Positions 20,431 to 31,728 of a stretch of DNA of 64,000 nucleotides are shown here, piece after piece. The stretch's first letter is position 1; the number at the start of each line of letters is the position of its first letter. The notes beneath the pieces are model-generated. The model saw only the letters and a list, made by a program, of their open reading frames with translations, was not told the DNA's origin and ran no database searches. The stretch spans positions 4,111,746 through 4,175,745 of the forward strand of contig NC_087081.1 in the NCBI RefSeq assembly GCF_026151205.1. Reading direction: 5' to 3'. Origin of the DNA: Bolinopsis microptera (taxonomy: Eukaryota > Ctenophora > Tentaculata > Lobata > Bolinopsidae). A program made the position numbers and the translations under genes.

Positions 20431-20555
20431 TTTCCTGGTGAAATTGGACGGTCAGTTTTGGTTAATTGAAAATAATTTTCATTGAATTTGTTGAAATTTG
20501 TTGAATTTGTTGATCAATTGCTTAGTTAGAAAGCTATTATTTTGTATACAAGTTC

Positions 20556-21519
20556 CTGCACGTTTTCCTAAAGAAATTAAAATCGGAATTTGAAATTGAT
20601 GGTACACTGTTGAAGTTCATTATGAACTATCTCAAAGACCGAAAACAGTGTGTTATAATTGGGGGATCCCATTCAGAACTTAAAAATGTCGAATCAGGGA
20701 TTCCCCAAGTCTCCATTTTAGGACCTCTGTTCTTTGTACTCTTTATTAACGACATGTCAGAATGCGTAAGTGAAGGTACAAAGATGGCCCTATACGCTGA
20801 TGACACCAAAATATGGCGTAAAATCGTGGGCTGGAGGGACCACGAGATCCTACAAGCAGACATAGATGCCCTGCATTGCTGGGCAGTAAGAAACAAAATG
20901 AAGTTTCATCCCAATAAATGCAGGGTGCTCTCTGTGTCTAGCAAAATGAACGAAAAGGGAATTTTGAGTTTTTCCCCTTCCAGTTCTTTGTCTACAACCT
21001 AAATGGAATGGCACAAGATTTCGTCCAAAGCGAAAAAGAACTCGGGGTCTTTGTTAGAACAGACCTTAAGTGGGAGGAGAACTTAGTCGCCCTCTGTACG
21101 AAAGGTAGTTCACGTCTAGGTCTAGTGAAAAGAACTCTACGGTTTATTAAGGACCGTAAACAAAAAAGGGCATTCTATCTAGCACTGGTTAGAAGCCTTT
21201 TCGAAAATTGCAGTGTTGTCTGGAGACTAACAAGTGTTTTCCTGAATAACAAAGTTGAAAACATCCAGCGCAGAGCAGTTAAGTGGATCCTTGGCGAACA
21301 GGATCGTCACTATAATGACATAGAATATTAGGCTCGGTTAAGAGAGCTAGACATGTTGCCAATGGAGCTGAAGTTTGAATACACAGACTTACTATTATTT
21401 CATCAGATATGCAATAGCCAATCTGTACTGGAGCTCCCATCCTATTTAACCCCGATAACAACCAGTGAACAGGGTAGATTGCGTTCAAACATAAGGCAAC
21501 CCTCGAGATATAATGTATA
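20556..21519 (+). pseudogene. Non-LTR RT relic, same lineage as 3054-5215
   Basis: Starts mid-domain: FIMNYLKDRKQCVIIGG, SGIPQVSILGPLFFVLFIND (motif B, with Val where Gly is usual), ALYADDTKIW (motif C intact), ILQADIDALHCWAVRNKMKF and HPNKCRVL. A frameshift at about 21000-21008 is followed by EKELGVFVRTDLKW, FYLALVRSLFENCSVVWR and RRAVKWIL, then a TAG at about 21329. Beyond it the tail reads RELDMLPMELKFEYTDLLLF and ends near 21519. Truncated at both ends, with one frameshift and one stop. Confidence 0.88.
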
Positions 21520-22592
21520 AGTTGATACATCTCAAAATTGGATTACGCTGTGTTACACGAATGCTGCGCATTACGCATTGTTGTTGCCACATCTTCGGTC
21601 GCATCGTCATGGTGGCATTATCTATCATATTATTTATTTTGATAATTCTAAATTTGTGTGTTTAGATGGAGGTTTTATTAGTGAGTCTGGCATGGGGGTA
21701 GAAATATTACTTCTAATAGTAATACGTATACCCCCAGAGCTTGTACCACATACCCTAATTGCTTTTAGTATTTCTACAATATGGTCTACAACTTTTACAC
21801 AGCATAATACCTCATGATATCGTTTATTTTAAATTCTCTTTGCTGTTTTGTATATTATGTACTATTTGTAAAAGTTTCAAATCAATCAAAATCAGTTGTG
21901 AATATAAAGTCGTGCCAATTTTGTCATTTTTTATCGACCCAAAATCAAACAATAAACACGTTGCTGATTGCTAAGAACAATTAAACGCTGGTTCCTGAGA
22001 AATAACTTCTTTTAAAAGAATTATTTAGGGAGGCAGGCAATTACAACTGTAAAACACAAAAGTTCGGGATTAGTGGATTAACTTTAAGATAACAAACACT
22101 GTCGGTCTCCTATAAAAGTATAAAAGTATAAAGCTATAAGTATTATACCCTCTGAAGGATTATAAGTTCAGTTGAGACTAACTTTCAAAGGCTCCAGAAA
22201 AATTGTTTACTAGATGGAACAGCTGATCAGAGAATATTTTTGTGATTAATTTTCTCAAACATTGGGTTTCGTTTTTGTGAAATAAGGAGATGAAAAAAAT
22301 CATAAGTTGTTTATTAGTTTTCGGTATATGTTAACTATAAGACGTAAAATGATATGTTATCAAGGATGTTAAATAACCTTAGTATTGCTGTACAACTACT
22401 ACAGATGTTAATCTTTATTCAAAATTCTCTTCGCCATAATATGAATCGAACATAAACTTTTTCTTAAATGTAGAGGTAGCAATCAACAGCATCGGTTAAT
22501 TTGAAAATCAAATAAATTGACCTAGATATGAAATTTTGGGATAGAAATGAATTAATAAAGTTATAAGAAGAGTTGATTTTCTAAATGAGATA
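21520..22592. other. AT-rich intergenic sequence
   Basis: Only short, low-complexity ORFs. No domain, RNA gene or transposon end recognised before the TA at 22591. Confidence 0.4.
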
Positions 22593-23478
22593 CCTTATCG
22601 GACCTTATTTGGACGGACATTACTTGAACGCTGGAGGCCCTAGCGTTCATCTTAATGTCCGTTCAAATAAAGTCCGTTCAATTAATGTCCGTCCAAGTTA
22701 AAGTCCGTTGAAATTTTTTCAAAAATTTCTCCATTTCGAACTTTTTACCCAGAATATGACAACTATGAGAACTTTATTGTGCCAGAAAGACCAAGGAAAG
22801 GTTCTCCTTGGTCTGCCGGAGGCACAGAAAACTCTACTAGTATATGATGTTTTCAAGGGTCACTTGGCGGAAAAAGTGAACGAAATCATGGCACTCAACA
22901 ACATAGTTCATGAGCTAGTCCCCGCCAACATGACAAACTTGTTCCAGCCTCTAGATATTACGGTAAATCGTGTTGCCAAGGACATTGTCCGACGTTTTTT
23001 TAGTTCATATTACTGAGGGGAGGTAATGAAACAGTGCTAGGAAAGCTCCACGTGATGTTAAGGTTAACCTAAAGTTGTCTAAGATAAAACCACTTCACGC
23101 CGAATGACTTGTAAAAGTTAACACTGAAATGCAGGACCGGGGTAGTTTGATAAAAAAGGTTTCCACAAAGCTAGAAATCACTGATGCTTGTTTAAGCATG
23201 GACTATTTCATGCACGAAAACCCATTTAATGAAGATGATATGTGATATTAGACACTGATCATGTACACATATTTAACATTTTTACTGCTTAATGAATGCT
23301 ATTTTTACTTACTGTATAAAAAATGGATTAAAAAATCATTTGCTGAAATTAAAAAACGTCAAAAATTGAAAAAATTTCGGATTTTTGATGGTTTTGAATG
23401 CCTTCGAGCGTTCATATTAATGTCCGTTCACAATTATGTCCGTTCATGTAATGTCCGTCCAAATAAGGTCCGATAAGG
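22593..23478 (+). mobile_element. Truncated pogo/Tigger-like DNA transposon
   Basis: 886 bp with terminal inverted repeats: the first 31 bases (ccttatcggaccttatttgg, then acggacattac) are matched by the reverse complement of the right end, and a TA dinucleotide flanks each side (22591-22592 and 23479-23480). Subterminal gtccgttca repeats lie in both arms. The interior encodes a DDE transposase remnant. TA duplication and transposase type both place it in the Tc1/mariner-pogo superfamily. Most of the transposase is deleted. Confidence 0.85.
22768..23249 (+). pseudogene. DDE transposase C-terminal remnant (pogo/Tigger-like)
   Basis: KTLLVYDVFKGHLAEKV, then IVHELVPANMTNLFQPLDIT and VNRVAKDIVRRFF, is the end of the DDE_1 catalytic domain of pogo/jerky-like transposases. 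The VPAN-T-x-x-QPLD signature is typical and the Asp in the first motif is a candidate catalytic residue. Stop at about 23014. After a frame change, LKLSKIKPLHAE and EITDACLSMDYFMHENPFNE resemble the C-terminal tail. Non-functional. Confidence 0.8.
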
Positions 23479-23814
23479 TACTTACCAACCAAAAAGCGAA
23501 ATAGACCGGCTTAGTTTGAGGATTTTCAATGCTTCCACGACGTAATGGTATGAATACAAAGCTTGCTAAATCACTCTACACTCGATCTTCGGGATTATTG
23601 CCTCCGAAACCAACCTGAATCGGTTCTTTTGCGATAGTGTAAACGCGACAACTAGCGCTAGTTGCCGACAACTAGCGCTAGTTAAAAGAGCCCCCGATGG
23701 TTGTAACCAACTTCAATCGATGTATTTTCGAACGCTGATTCTGAATCACCCCTGCATGACAGGGTTTATTTCTTGGGAAGCAGTTTAAGATGGTAAAGAC
23801 TTTAAGAGGTATGG
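23479..23814. other. Short non-coding stretch
   Basis: Contains a tandem gacaactagcgctagttg palindromic repeat (about 23648-23680) and no gene. Confidence 0.4.
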
Positions 23815-25688
23815 AATTTGGTTGACCGTCTGCAAATGCAAATTGATACCAAGAATCAAATCGGATGATTTAAGGCGCCGAAAAGACGGAAATTGGCGGA
23901 CGCTAGATTTCCATTCACTATAACTATAAGTATAAGCTCTAATCAGCTCACTTCATAATAATAATATTGATAAATTATGCTTTAACTAGGGAAACACCCT
24001 TTTTTACAAAAGGGTGAAATGGAAAAAAATCCTTCAATTTTAATTTTGCAGAAAAAGATAATTTAACGATAATGTTAGCACAGCTGCAGCTCTGTAGATT
24101 CTGATTGAGAGAGGTTAAGCGGTAATACCTTTACCATTGTCGAGCCTTTGTCGGAATGCGCACTTTAATAAAACCTACGATCGTTTTGAAAACTTTTAGA
24201 AACAATTATGTTTCAGCCGGAGTTTCAGCCGGAGTTTCTGCTAACTTTACATTATTGAACTACTATCAGTACCAAATAACGGAGTAGTTCGCTGTTTATT
24301 AGTCTCATGATTGAAATACTGATATCTGGATATTATCCGGTTGGAAGAGACAAGGACAAGTGAAACAAGGAAGTTAGGAGTAAGGGCAAATTTTCGGCGT
24401 CAACGCCATCTTCAGGCTAAAATTGTTATAAATGTTAGTATATAATAAATGCTTCTATACTAGTTAAAATGCTAAATTGAAATTACACACACTGAATACA
24501 GGTTACATCAAATGGTATTATACATTACTGTAATGTATAATACCATTTGATGTAACCTGTATTCAGTGTGTGTAATTTCAATTTAGCATTTTAACTAGTA
24601 TAGAAGCATTTATTATATACTAACATTTATAACAATTTTAGCCTGAAGATGGCGTTGACGCCGAAAATTTGCCCTTACTCCTAACTTCCTTGTTTCACTT
24701 GTCCTTGTCTCTTCCAACCGGATAATATCCAGATATCAGTACTATCAGTACCGTTTGATTTACTTTATAGTTTATACTGTTTAACACATGAAGACAACTG
24801 TAAATTGTTCACTAGCGTATTTAGTACGTTATACCACTTTATAGGTTTAATGATAGAACTTTGTCAAGGATCTCTATGTGGAGGCATTTTTCTCCTGTTC
24901 ATACCAATGGCTCACTGCATCAAACGGACCTTTACCGATAGTTGAAATTCGTCATCTAGCGTCATCTAGCGTCATCAGGCGTCATTTCACGCTAGATGAC
25001 GCTAGATGACGCTAAATGACGCTAGATGTCGAATTTCAACTATCGGTAAAGGTCCGTTTGATGCAGTGAGCCATTGGTATAAACAGGAGAATAATGCCTC
25101 CACATAGAGATCCTTGACAAATTTCTATCATTAAACCTATAAAGTGGTATAACGTACTAAATACGCTAGTGAACAATTTACAGTTGTCTTCATGTGTTAA
25201 ACAGTATAAACTATAAAGTAAATCAAACGGTACTGATAGTAGTTCAATAATGTAAAGTTAGCAGAAATTCCGGCTGAAACTCCGGCTGAAACATAATTGT
25301 TTCTAAACGTTTTCAAAACGATCGTAGGTTTTTTTTAAAGTGCGCATTCCGACAAAGGCTCGATAATGGTAAAGGTATTACCGCTTAACCTCTCTAAATC
25401 AGAATCGACAGAGCTGCAGCTGTGCTAACATTATCGTTAAATTATCTTTTTCTGCAAAATTAAAATTGAAGGATTTTTTTCCATTTCACCCTTTTGTAAA
25501 AAAGGGTATTTCCCTAGTTAAAGCATAATTTATCAATATTATTATTATGAAGTGAGCTGATTAGAGCTTATACTTATAGTTATAGTGAATGGAAATCTAG
25601 CATCCGCCAATTTCCGTCTTTTCGGCGCCTTAAATCATCCGATTTGATTCTTGGTAGCAATTTGCATTTGCAGACGGTCAATCAAATT
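23815..25688. repeat. Giant palindrome, 1.87 kb
   Basis: The left arm from 23815 (aatttggttgaccgtctgca) is mirrored by the right arm ending at 25688, with only scattered mismatches. Matching pairs include ggcgccgaaaagacggaaat / atttccgtcttttcggcgcc and cacagctgcagctctg / cagagctgcagctgtg. The centre is near 24995, in a tract of repeated gacgctagat units. The left arm is about 470 bp longer because of the nested insertion around 24317-24741. No ORF. The outer arm sequence also occurs at 1783-2308. Confidence 0.9.
24317..24741. mobile_element. Nested perfect palindrome, 425 bp
   Basis: The sequence from tactgatatctggatattat to ataatatccagatatcagta is its own reverse complement about position 24529 (tacattactgtaatgta), with no mismatch seen and essentially no loop. 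It sits in the left arm of the larger palindrome. The right arm shows what was there before: a continuous gaactactatcagtacc-gtttgattt. The string ctatcagtacc occurs on both sides of the insert (about 24265-24275 and 24742-24752), so an 11-bp target duplication is possible. About 42 bp of unrelated sequence precede the palindrome. Confidence 0.85.
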
Positions 25689-25934
25689 AATATCATTTCC
25701 TTTTGTTTGCGAAAGAGAGACACTGCCCATAATTATGGGTTTTGGTCAAATATCATCTCTGTTTGATTATAATATCAGGGTACTTTATCAAGTCGACATA
25801 TAAACTGATATCTATCCAAATATAAACTGATATCTTCATTAATAAGGAGGTAGTTTCACTGATTTCGAAATTTTTCCTTTGAAAACATTTCCTTGTGTTC
25901 AGGTAAGCATATCGGTCGGATAAGTCATTATATC

Positions 25935-26955
25935 TGAGATTAAGCTGGACTCTGCACCGGGACCTGATGGTATTCCTGCTATTCTCCTCAAAAGATGTGC
26001 TTCAAGTTTGAGTGTTCCGATTCATCTCCTCTGGTCTGAGTCCATGTATACAGGCATCGTCCCAAGTTTCTACAAGACTGGATATATCACACCGCTTTTC
26101 AAGACAGGTAGTAGGTGTGCTAACTACAGACCGGTTACTCTGACCTCTTCCAGGGTAAACTTCTTTGCTGACGATACTAGGGAAACTGCCTGCTGCTTCA
26201 GGCTGATCTGTACGGTATTCTCGACTGGTCACGCTGCAACAACATTAAGCTCCACGAACAGAAGTTTGAGCTCTTGAATCTTCTCCACAACAGAAAGAGC
26301 CACTTCTCTGAACTCCCTTTTTACGTGGAAACTCTACTTTACAAGGTCACCAGCGAGAACATACTATAACCCGTTGAGAACTTTGGGGACCTCGGAGTTA
26401 TGGTATCAAGCGATCTGAACTGGTCCAAACAGATCGGTAATATGATCAAGAAAGCTAGAAGCACATTATCATGGGTGTTTAGTGTCTTCAAAACTCGTGA
26501 TAGGACCGTAATGACTACCCTGTAATATAAGTCTTTGGTCAGAAGCCTACTAGAGTACTGTTGTCCGCTGTGGGACCCTGTTAATGTGACTGAGATCCAG
26601 CTTTTGGAGAGGGTCCAGCGAACATTCACCAATCGCATATGCGGTCTGGAAAATAAGACCTATTGGGAGAGGCGTTAACATCTAAAACTGATGTCACTGC
26701 AGCGCAGAACTAGAAGGGAATGGTATACCATTCTGATGAGGTGGAAGATCCTTCACAATGTTGTCCCCAATTGCAGCAATATATTAGGTTCACAAAAACA
26801 TCCAGACATGGTACCCGAGCAATCATCCCTTCCCTGTCTAGGCTGAGTTCCTTGAGCAACCAGACACTCTTTGATAGCTCATTCGCTGTAAGAGGACCAA
26901 ACTATGGAACAAAGTGCCTGACACTATTAAGTAGCTGGAGCTACTTTTGAGTCAT
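25935..26955 (+). pseudogene. Non-LTR RT relic with internal deletion
   Basis: Starts with LDSAPGPDGIPAILLKRCA and LWSESMYTGIVPSFYKTGYI, then CANYRPVTLTS, the N-terminal part of the RT domain. It then jumps to VNFFADDTR (motif C), so motifs A and B are deleted at about 26150. Later parts, with several frameshifts and stops, include NFGDLGVMVSSDLNWSKQI, SLVRSLLEYCCPLWDPVN, LERVQRTFTNRI and LQRRTRREWYTILMRWKIL. This resembles non-LTR elements of aquatic invertebrates, a different lineage from the 5.4-kb copy. Confidence 0.85.
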
Positions 26956-27114
26956 TTAAAGTTAGTTTGTCCTAAGTTTGTTGCTTTGATACCGGACAAT
27001 CCTCCGATTGCCGGTAATAGATGCAGCTGGTCTATTTCCCTGGTAGACTACTCGCCATCGAGGTGGTCAGACATTTGATGACCCTTCCTGCTACGAGGAT
27101 AAAGTCAACTAAAG

Positions 27115-27400
27115 TAACCAAAGTAAGTAACTCATATTTAACATGGTTTTTAAGGCACCTGAATATGGCGATTTTGGGTTTTTTACCTGATTTTGTATAA
27201 CAGTGCTGGCGCGTATTTTGCACAAATTTCTTAAAAACCTCCGCATAACTATTTTTTATTCCTGTCATCTTTGACATTGAATCATTGAATGAGAATGTTT
27301 TGAACTAAAATTTAATCTTCTCAACGATTTCTGATGTGTCTTAATGCATGAAAAATAGTAAAGGGGGTAAATAGTAAAGCACAGGAGGACTATAGTGCAA
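27115..27400. repeat. Dispersed repeat, copy 1
   Basis: aggcacctgaatatgg, gattttgggttttttacct and gctggcgcgtattttgc recur with about 80-90 percent visual identity at 33705-33945. Non-coding, with no obvious ends. Confidence 0.7.
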
Positions 27401-27401
27401 A

Positions 27402-27535
27402 GAAACTGCTGCTAACTGCTGCTCACTGCTGCTCACTGCGGTTCACTGCTGCTCACCAGCTCACTGCTGCTAACTGCTGCTAGCTGCTGCTCACTGCTGA
27501 TCACTGCTGCTCACTGCTGCTAACTGCTGCTGTTC
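27402..27535 (+). repeat. Degenerate ctgctgctcact / ctgctgctaact tandem repeat
   Basis: About 12 imperfect units of 9-12 bp based on CTGCTG plus CACT or AACT. It lies immediately before a truncated copy of the palindromic repeat family. Confidence 0.85.
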
Positions 27536-28258
27536 ATCCTGATTTTTTTGTGAAACTTGGTTTCGAGATAACAGTTGACCAACAAACAAGGACCGGTGAC
27601 CAAACTTTTGAGGGGGTCCCGGACCCCAACCGCCAAACGGTGCCCGCGGGGCAGCCACGCCCATATTTGGTCCAAATTAGACCCAATTTAGCCAAATACC
27701 CTGAAAATGCCCAAAACCCTGATTTTAGGTGCTTTACTTGTAGCTAGTGGTCCCCTGAACTAGTATACGAATTTTCATAAATATTGGACAACAAATGACT
27801 GCGTTATGAGCAAAAAACTATATACCCATATTTGGACATACGCACTAAATTTGATCGATTTTGGCCCATAAATTGGTCAAATATCAATATTTTTGAATCA
27901 AACCAACTTTATATAAAAGGTAAGCCTAAACTACACAATCTCTATGATTATCAGCTGAATATCTACCTAACTGTGGATTCTGTGTTCAAATAATTGCAAA
28001 AAATGAACAAACTCGCCCATATCTCAGTTTGCGATATTTCAATATTTTGCAAAACTGACTTCGCTCAAAACAATAGAACTCAATAGGGTTTCAATATTTT
28101 TTCATAAAATTTTCTGAAATTTGCCGGGCATTTTTCAGAATTTGGCTGCCAAACTTTTTTAAAAGACTAACTCAAAATCCAATACAAAACTTAAGGTCAT
28201 GAGGCGATTCTAAGTTGATTCTGAAAATTTCATGAAAAAATATTGAAACCCTATTGAG
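27536..28258 (+). repeat. Truncated copy of the large palindromic repeat family
   Basis: Begins catcctgatttttttgtgaa, then ttgaccaacaaac, gagggggtcccggaccccaa and cgccaaacggtgcccgcggg. It follows the left arm of the element at 38240-38900 to tcaatagggtttcaatat, then switches into the inverted right arm. Only one arm plus the centre remains. It lacks the poly-G tract seen in the other copies. Confidence 0.8.
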
Positions 28259-28957
28259 TACTGCTGGAAGTAACCATTGGGATTGTCAAACCGGAGTTTA
28301 TGCACTAGATTGTGAGGCCCCTAAATTGTTCAACCAGGCAAGAATCAAGTTATCGAAGTTAGAGGTTAGACAGTACAAACCGAAGGTAACCTGCTCAACA
28401 ACACATATACCAACAGTTGAGGCATTAGTTCCCTTTACGAGGTTATTACTTTATTTATTTTCGATATGCGACAATCATTTAGAACACACCATTTTAGCTA
28501 AAAGCCACGAAATACGGCAAAGAGTTCATTCTCTTGAGAAACAGGTTATCTAATCGAGCAATCATTTAGAGGCAGTCTAGTAGTTCCCTTCACGACGTTA
28601 TTACTTTATCTATTTTAGCTAATTTTTAGGGGTTTTTTCTGTAGCTGGACATCCCTGGAATATGTTATCAAAAGTCCGATTTCATTATGCTTCGCACTCA
28701 GTTGACTGCAGTTGACACCAGGAAGAAAAAAAAACTCGATAAAATCATATTTTTGATATGCGACAATCATTTAGAACACACCTTTTTAGCTAAAAGCCAC
28801 AAAATACGGCAAAGAGTTCATTCTCACGAGAAACAGGTTATCTAATCGAGCAATCATTTGGAGGATTTGCAGACATATATAGCGCAATCAGCACGAGAAG
28901 CTGGGCCTAACTTCATTTGTTATCCATAAAATATTCGCATAAAATGTGTGAATACTT
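28259..28957. repeat. Direct repeat of about 95 bp, two copies
   Basis: gcgacaatcatttagaacac, then ttttagctaaaagccac and aatacggcaaagagttcatt, is present at about 28468-28566 and again at 28758-28862 with a few substitutions. The ORF over the first copy (28254-28553) is not recognised and is probably not a gene. Confidence 0.65.
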
Positions 28958-28996
28958 ACCTTATGCTCTATAGTATTATACTATAGAGCATAAGGT
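28958..28996. repeat. Perfect hairpin, 18-bp arms
   Basis: accttatgctctatagta, loop tta, then the exact complement tactatagagcataaggt. It could be a tiny MITE or cruciform site; no transcript context. Confidence 0.8.
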
Positions 28997-29068
28997 GGAC
29001 ATTTCTGACAAACAGAAAGCATTATAGGAGGGACCATAATTCATAACTATTAAAATTTTGAATTTATA

Positions 29069-29455
29069 GTGGTGAAACTTACAGCAAGAGTTCAACGAGC
29101 GCTGCAGAGATTCAGAACAATCATTCAAAGGAAACTGTTAATCATAAAGTCCACAAAAAGTAGCACGTGCAGTCCTGTCTTACTCCCAGTCAGAAATTTC
29201 AAAACTTATTCATGTGTACCGGAATATAAACACCATTGGACAATTTTATTTGATATTTGGAATTTTGTGCCATTTTCATCTGGCATTTTCAAGGCTGGAA
29301 AAATTAAAACTTTCACAAATTCTCCTATGTTGTTTTTTAAGTCACACAACAGAATATACAAGCCAATTACCCGTAATAGATACGCAGATTTATTTTCTGA
29401 CAGAAAGCTAAAAATTTACCAAAGTATCGACCTTGTTCAAAATTTATTTGTATGA
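29069..29455 (+). CDS. Basic ORF of unknown function in repeat-family sequence
   Basis: 128 codons, rich in Lys, Arg and Phe, with segments VQRALQRFRTIIQRKLL and NRYADLFSDRKLKIYQSIDL. The last third corresponds at DNA level to sequence at about 39615-39690 and 44318-44390 (atttattttctggcagaaagctagaaattt), so it belongs to the same repeat family as the duplicated segment. It might be the 3' coding exon of that family's gene, but the protein matches nothing I can name. Confidence 0.3.
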   Translation: MVKLTARVQRALQRFRTIIQRKLLIIKSTKSSTCSPVLLPVRNFKTYSCVPEYKHHWTILFDIWNFVPFSSGIFKAGKIKTFTNSPMLFFKSHNRIYKPITRNRYADLFSDRKLKIYQSIDLVQNLFV

Positions 29456-29527
29456 CCATTATGACCTTAAAATCCATATTTTAACGATACAATAAACATT
29501 TTGATCCTGTTGATTAATTAGTAACAG

Positions 29528-31213
29528 GTAACAGTAACAAATACGCAGAAACAACCATCACACCTAAATTGCATTCTTAACGGGTCGATTTCGAGTGACC
29601 AATAATCGTCGTGATGATACGTCATGTGTTCCTGATCATCATCAGCAATCAAGAGACAGGATCGACCGGAGTTTTTATTAGGGGTAATTGAATATAAACT
29701 ACAGTACAGCTGTACTTACACCCACATTCACAAGCATGCAAGCTCACCTGGTCCAAAGAGCGGGAAACGGAGAGCAAGCTCTGGTGACGTCATAGCCACG
29801 TGACCTCAGGCTCATAATCACGTGACCTCAGACCCAATCAATTGGGTTTTGGCCTGTTCAGCCCCCTGTCACCCGATCTTAAGGTGACGTACGACAACTC
29901 GTTAACCCAATCGATGTCTGGAAGGCTGCAAATTTTCACATGCCAAACTCATAATGGTTTTTCGGAGTTGTACGAGATGACGATACATAGAGGCCGCATA
30001 ATTATGAGGTCTACCAGATCCTGGTGGAACCTAAGCGATCCATGATATCACGACAGGCCCTACTTTTCTGTGGAGGCGGTTATTCTGCTATCAAGGGACG
30101 CGAGACGATTCGGCCTCATATCGAAATGAAATATTGATTTTGATAAATATGGTTAAAATATTTAGATATGTTGAGGAAAATACACATCATAGGTTATAAA
30201 TAAAGATCATTAGAGCCTCAAATAATTTGTTATATAGTAGTGTTGAAATTATTAAAAGTATAGTATTATACTAAATATTAACATGTCAAAGTGGACAATT
30301 CCTTTTAACTGCAACATGTAACTATATTACTACTATATTAGTGCAGAGGTCTGGACGTTATGTCATTTGTTAAACAGTAACAAATACGCAGAAACAACCA
30401 TCACACCTAAATTGCATTCTAAACGGGTCGATTTCGAGTGACCAATAATCGTCGTGATGATACGTCATGTGTTCCTGATCATCATCAGCAATCAAGAGAC
30501 AGGATCGAGCGGAGTTTCTATTAGGGGTAATTGGATATAAACTACAGTACAGCTGTACTTACACCCACATTCACAAGCATGCAAGCTCACCTGGTCCAAA
30601 GAGCGGGAAACGGAGAACAAGCTCAGGTGACGTCATAGCCACGTGACCTCAGGCTCATAATCACGTCACCTCAGACCCAATCAATTGGGTTTTGGCCTGT
30701 TCAGCCCCATGTCACCCGATCTTAAGGTGACGTACAACAACTCGTTAACCCAATCGATGTCTGGAAGGCTGCAAATTTTCACATGCCAAACTCATAATGG
30801 TTTTTCGGAGTTGTACGAGATGACGATACATAGAGGCCGCATAATTATGAGGTCTACCAGATCCTGGTGGAACCTAAGCGATCCATGATATCACGACAGG
30901 CCCTACTTTTCTGTGGAGGCGGTTATTCTGCTATCAAGGGACGCGAGACGATTCGGCCTCATATCGAAATGAAATATTGATTTTGATAAATATGGTTAAA
31001 ATATTTAGATATGTTGAGGAAAATACACAGCATAGGTTATAAATAAAGATCATTAGAGCCTCAAATTATTTGTTATATAGTAGTGTTGAAATTATTAAAA
31101 GTATAGTATTATACTAAATATTAACATGTCAAAGTGGACAATTCCTTTTAACTGCAACATGTAACTAAATTACTACTATATTAGTGCAGAGGTCTGGACG
31201 TTATGTCATTTGT
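29528..31213. repeat. 843-bp tandem duplication
   Basis: Two nearly identical units (29528-30370 and 30371-31213; for example 29842 pairs with 30685). Differences are single bases. Each unit holds the E-box/CRE module (CACGTG sites plus tgacgtca) and a 67-codon ORF beginning GFGLFSP, present in both copies and, diverged but in the same frame, at 47943-48146. The ORF matches no known family. Confidence 0.9.
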
Positions 31214-31370
31214 TAAATTTTACTCGAATCCACTTTAGAATAATAAGTGGTACAACTACATTGTCCTATGTGCGGCGACGAAGAGGAGACTGTCTTGAAC
31301 TGTAATGGCCATTGCCCAAATAAGAGGGCAGTATTTCCAGGACTATAATTACCTCTCCGTCAATGAAATT
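31214..31370 (+). pseudogene. Possible retroelement C-terminal zinc motif relic
   Basis: VVQLHCPMCGDEEETVLNCN, then GHCPNKRAVF and a stop, follows the C-x2-C-x(n)-H-x3-C arrangement seen at the C-terminus of several non-LTR and RNase H-bearing elements. It is only 30-40 residues, so this is a weak call. Confidence 0.35.
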
Positions 31371-31533
31371 GTTGACAACCATGACACATCACCACTATTG
31401 TTAATATCGCAGACCGCACCAAACCTAATTGTGCCCGAGGAGCTGCACCAGACCGGAGTGACATAGTTACTACTTACAAGTTGTCTCATCTTTCTGTTCC
31501 ACACCCGTCGCCCACATGTACATCTACCCACTT

Positions 31534-31728
31534 GGTAGATTCCAAACACAAGGAAATTTTCCTTTTGGTTGGTAATATACTCAATGATGGGAGTACAGTG
31601 TATTGGCTATGCCCCGCTTACTAGTTTAGCTCTTTCTAGTCCCCTGCTACACGGCATGTAAACAGGGATTGGCTAGTTAGAGGCGGTCCGTGTAGGCCTT
31701 ACACTGTGCTTTCAGCAATACTCATAAG
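31534..31728. repeat. Dispersed copy of the 278-bp unit (partial)
   Basis: From ttggtagattccaaacacaa to ttcagcaatactcataag, it matches the units at 3938-4721 almost exactly. It lacks the cggaatttcgctggattgta part and the tatttccgtggctgtggttg part. Single copy here versus tandem there. Confidence 0.85.

Noticed and set aside
24625-24670. Hammerhead ribozyme-like core (ctgaaga, stem ggcgt/acgcc, gaaa)
   Set aside because: The stem II region has an extra base, and only two bases lie between the would-be cleavage site and ctgaaga, so no stem I can form.
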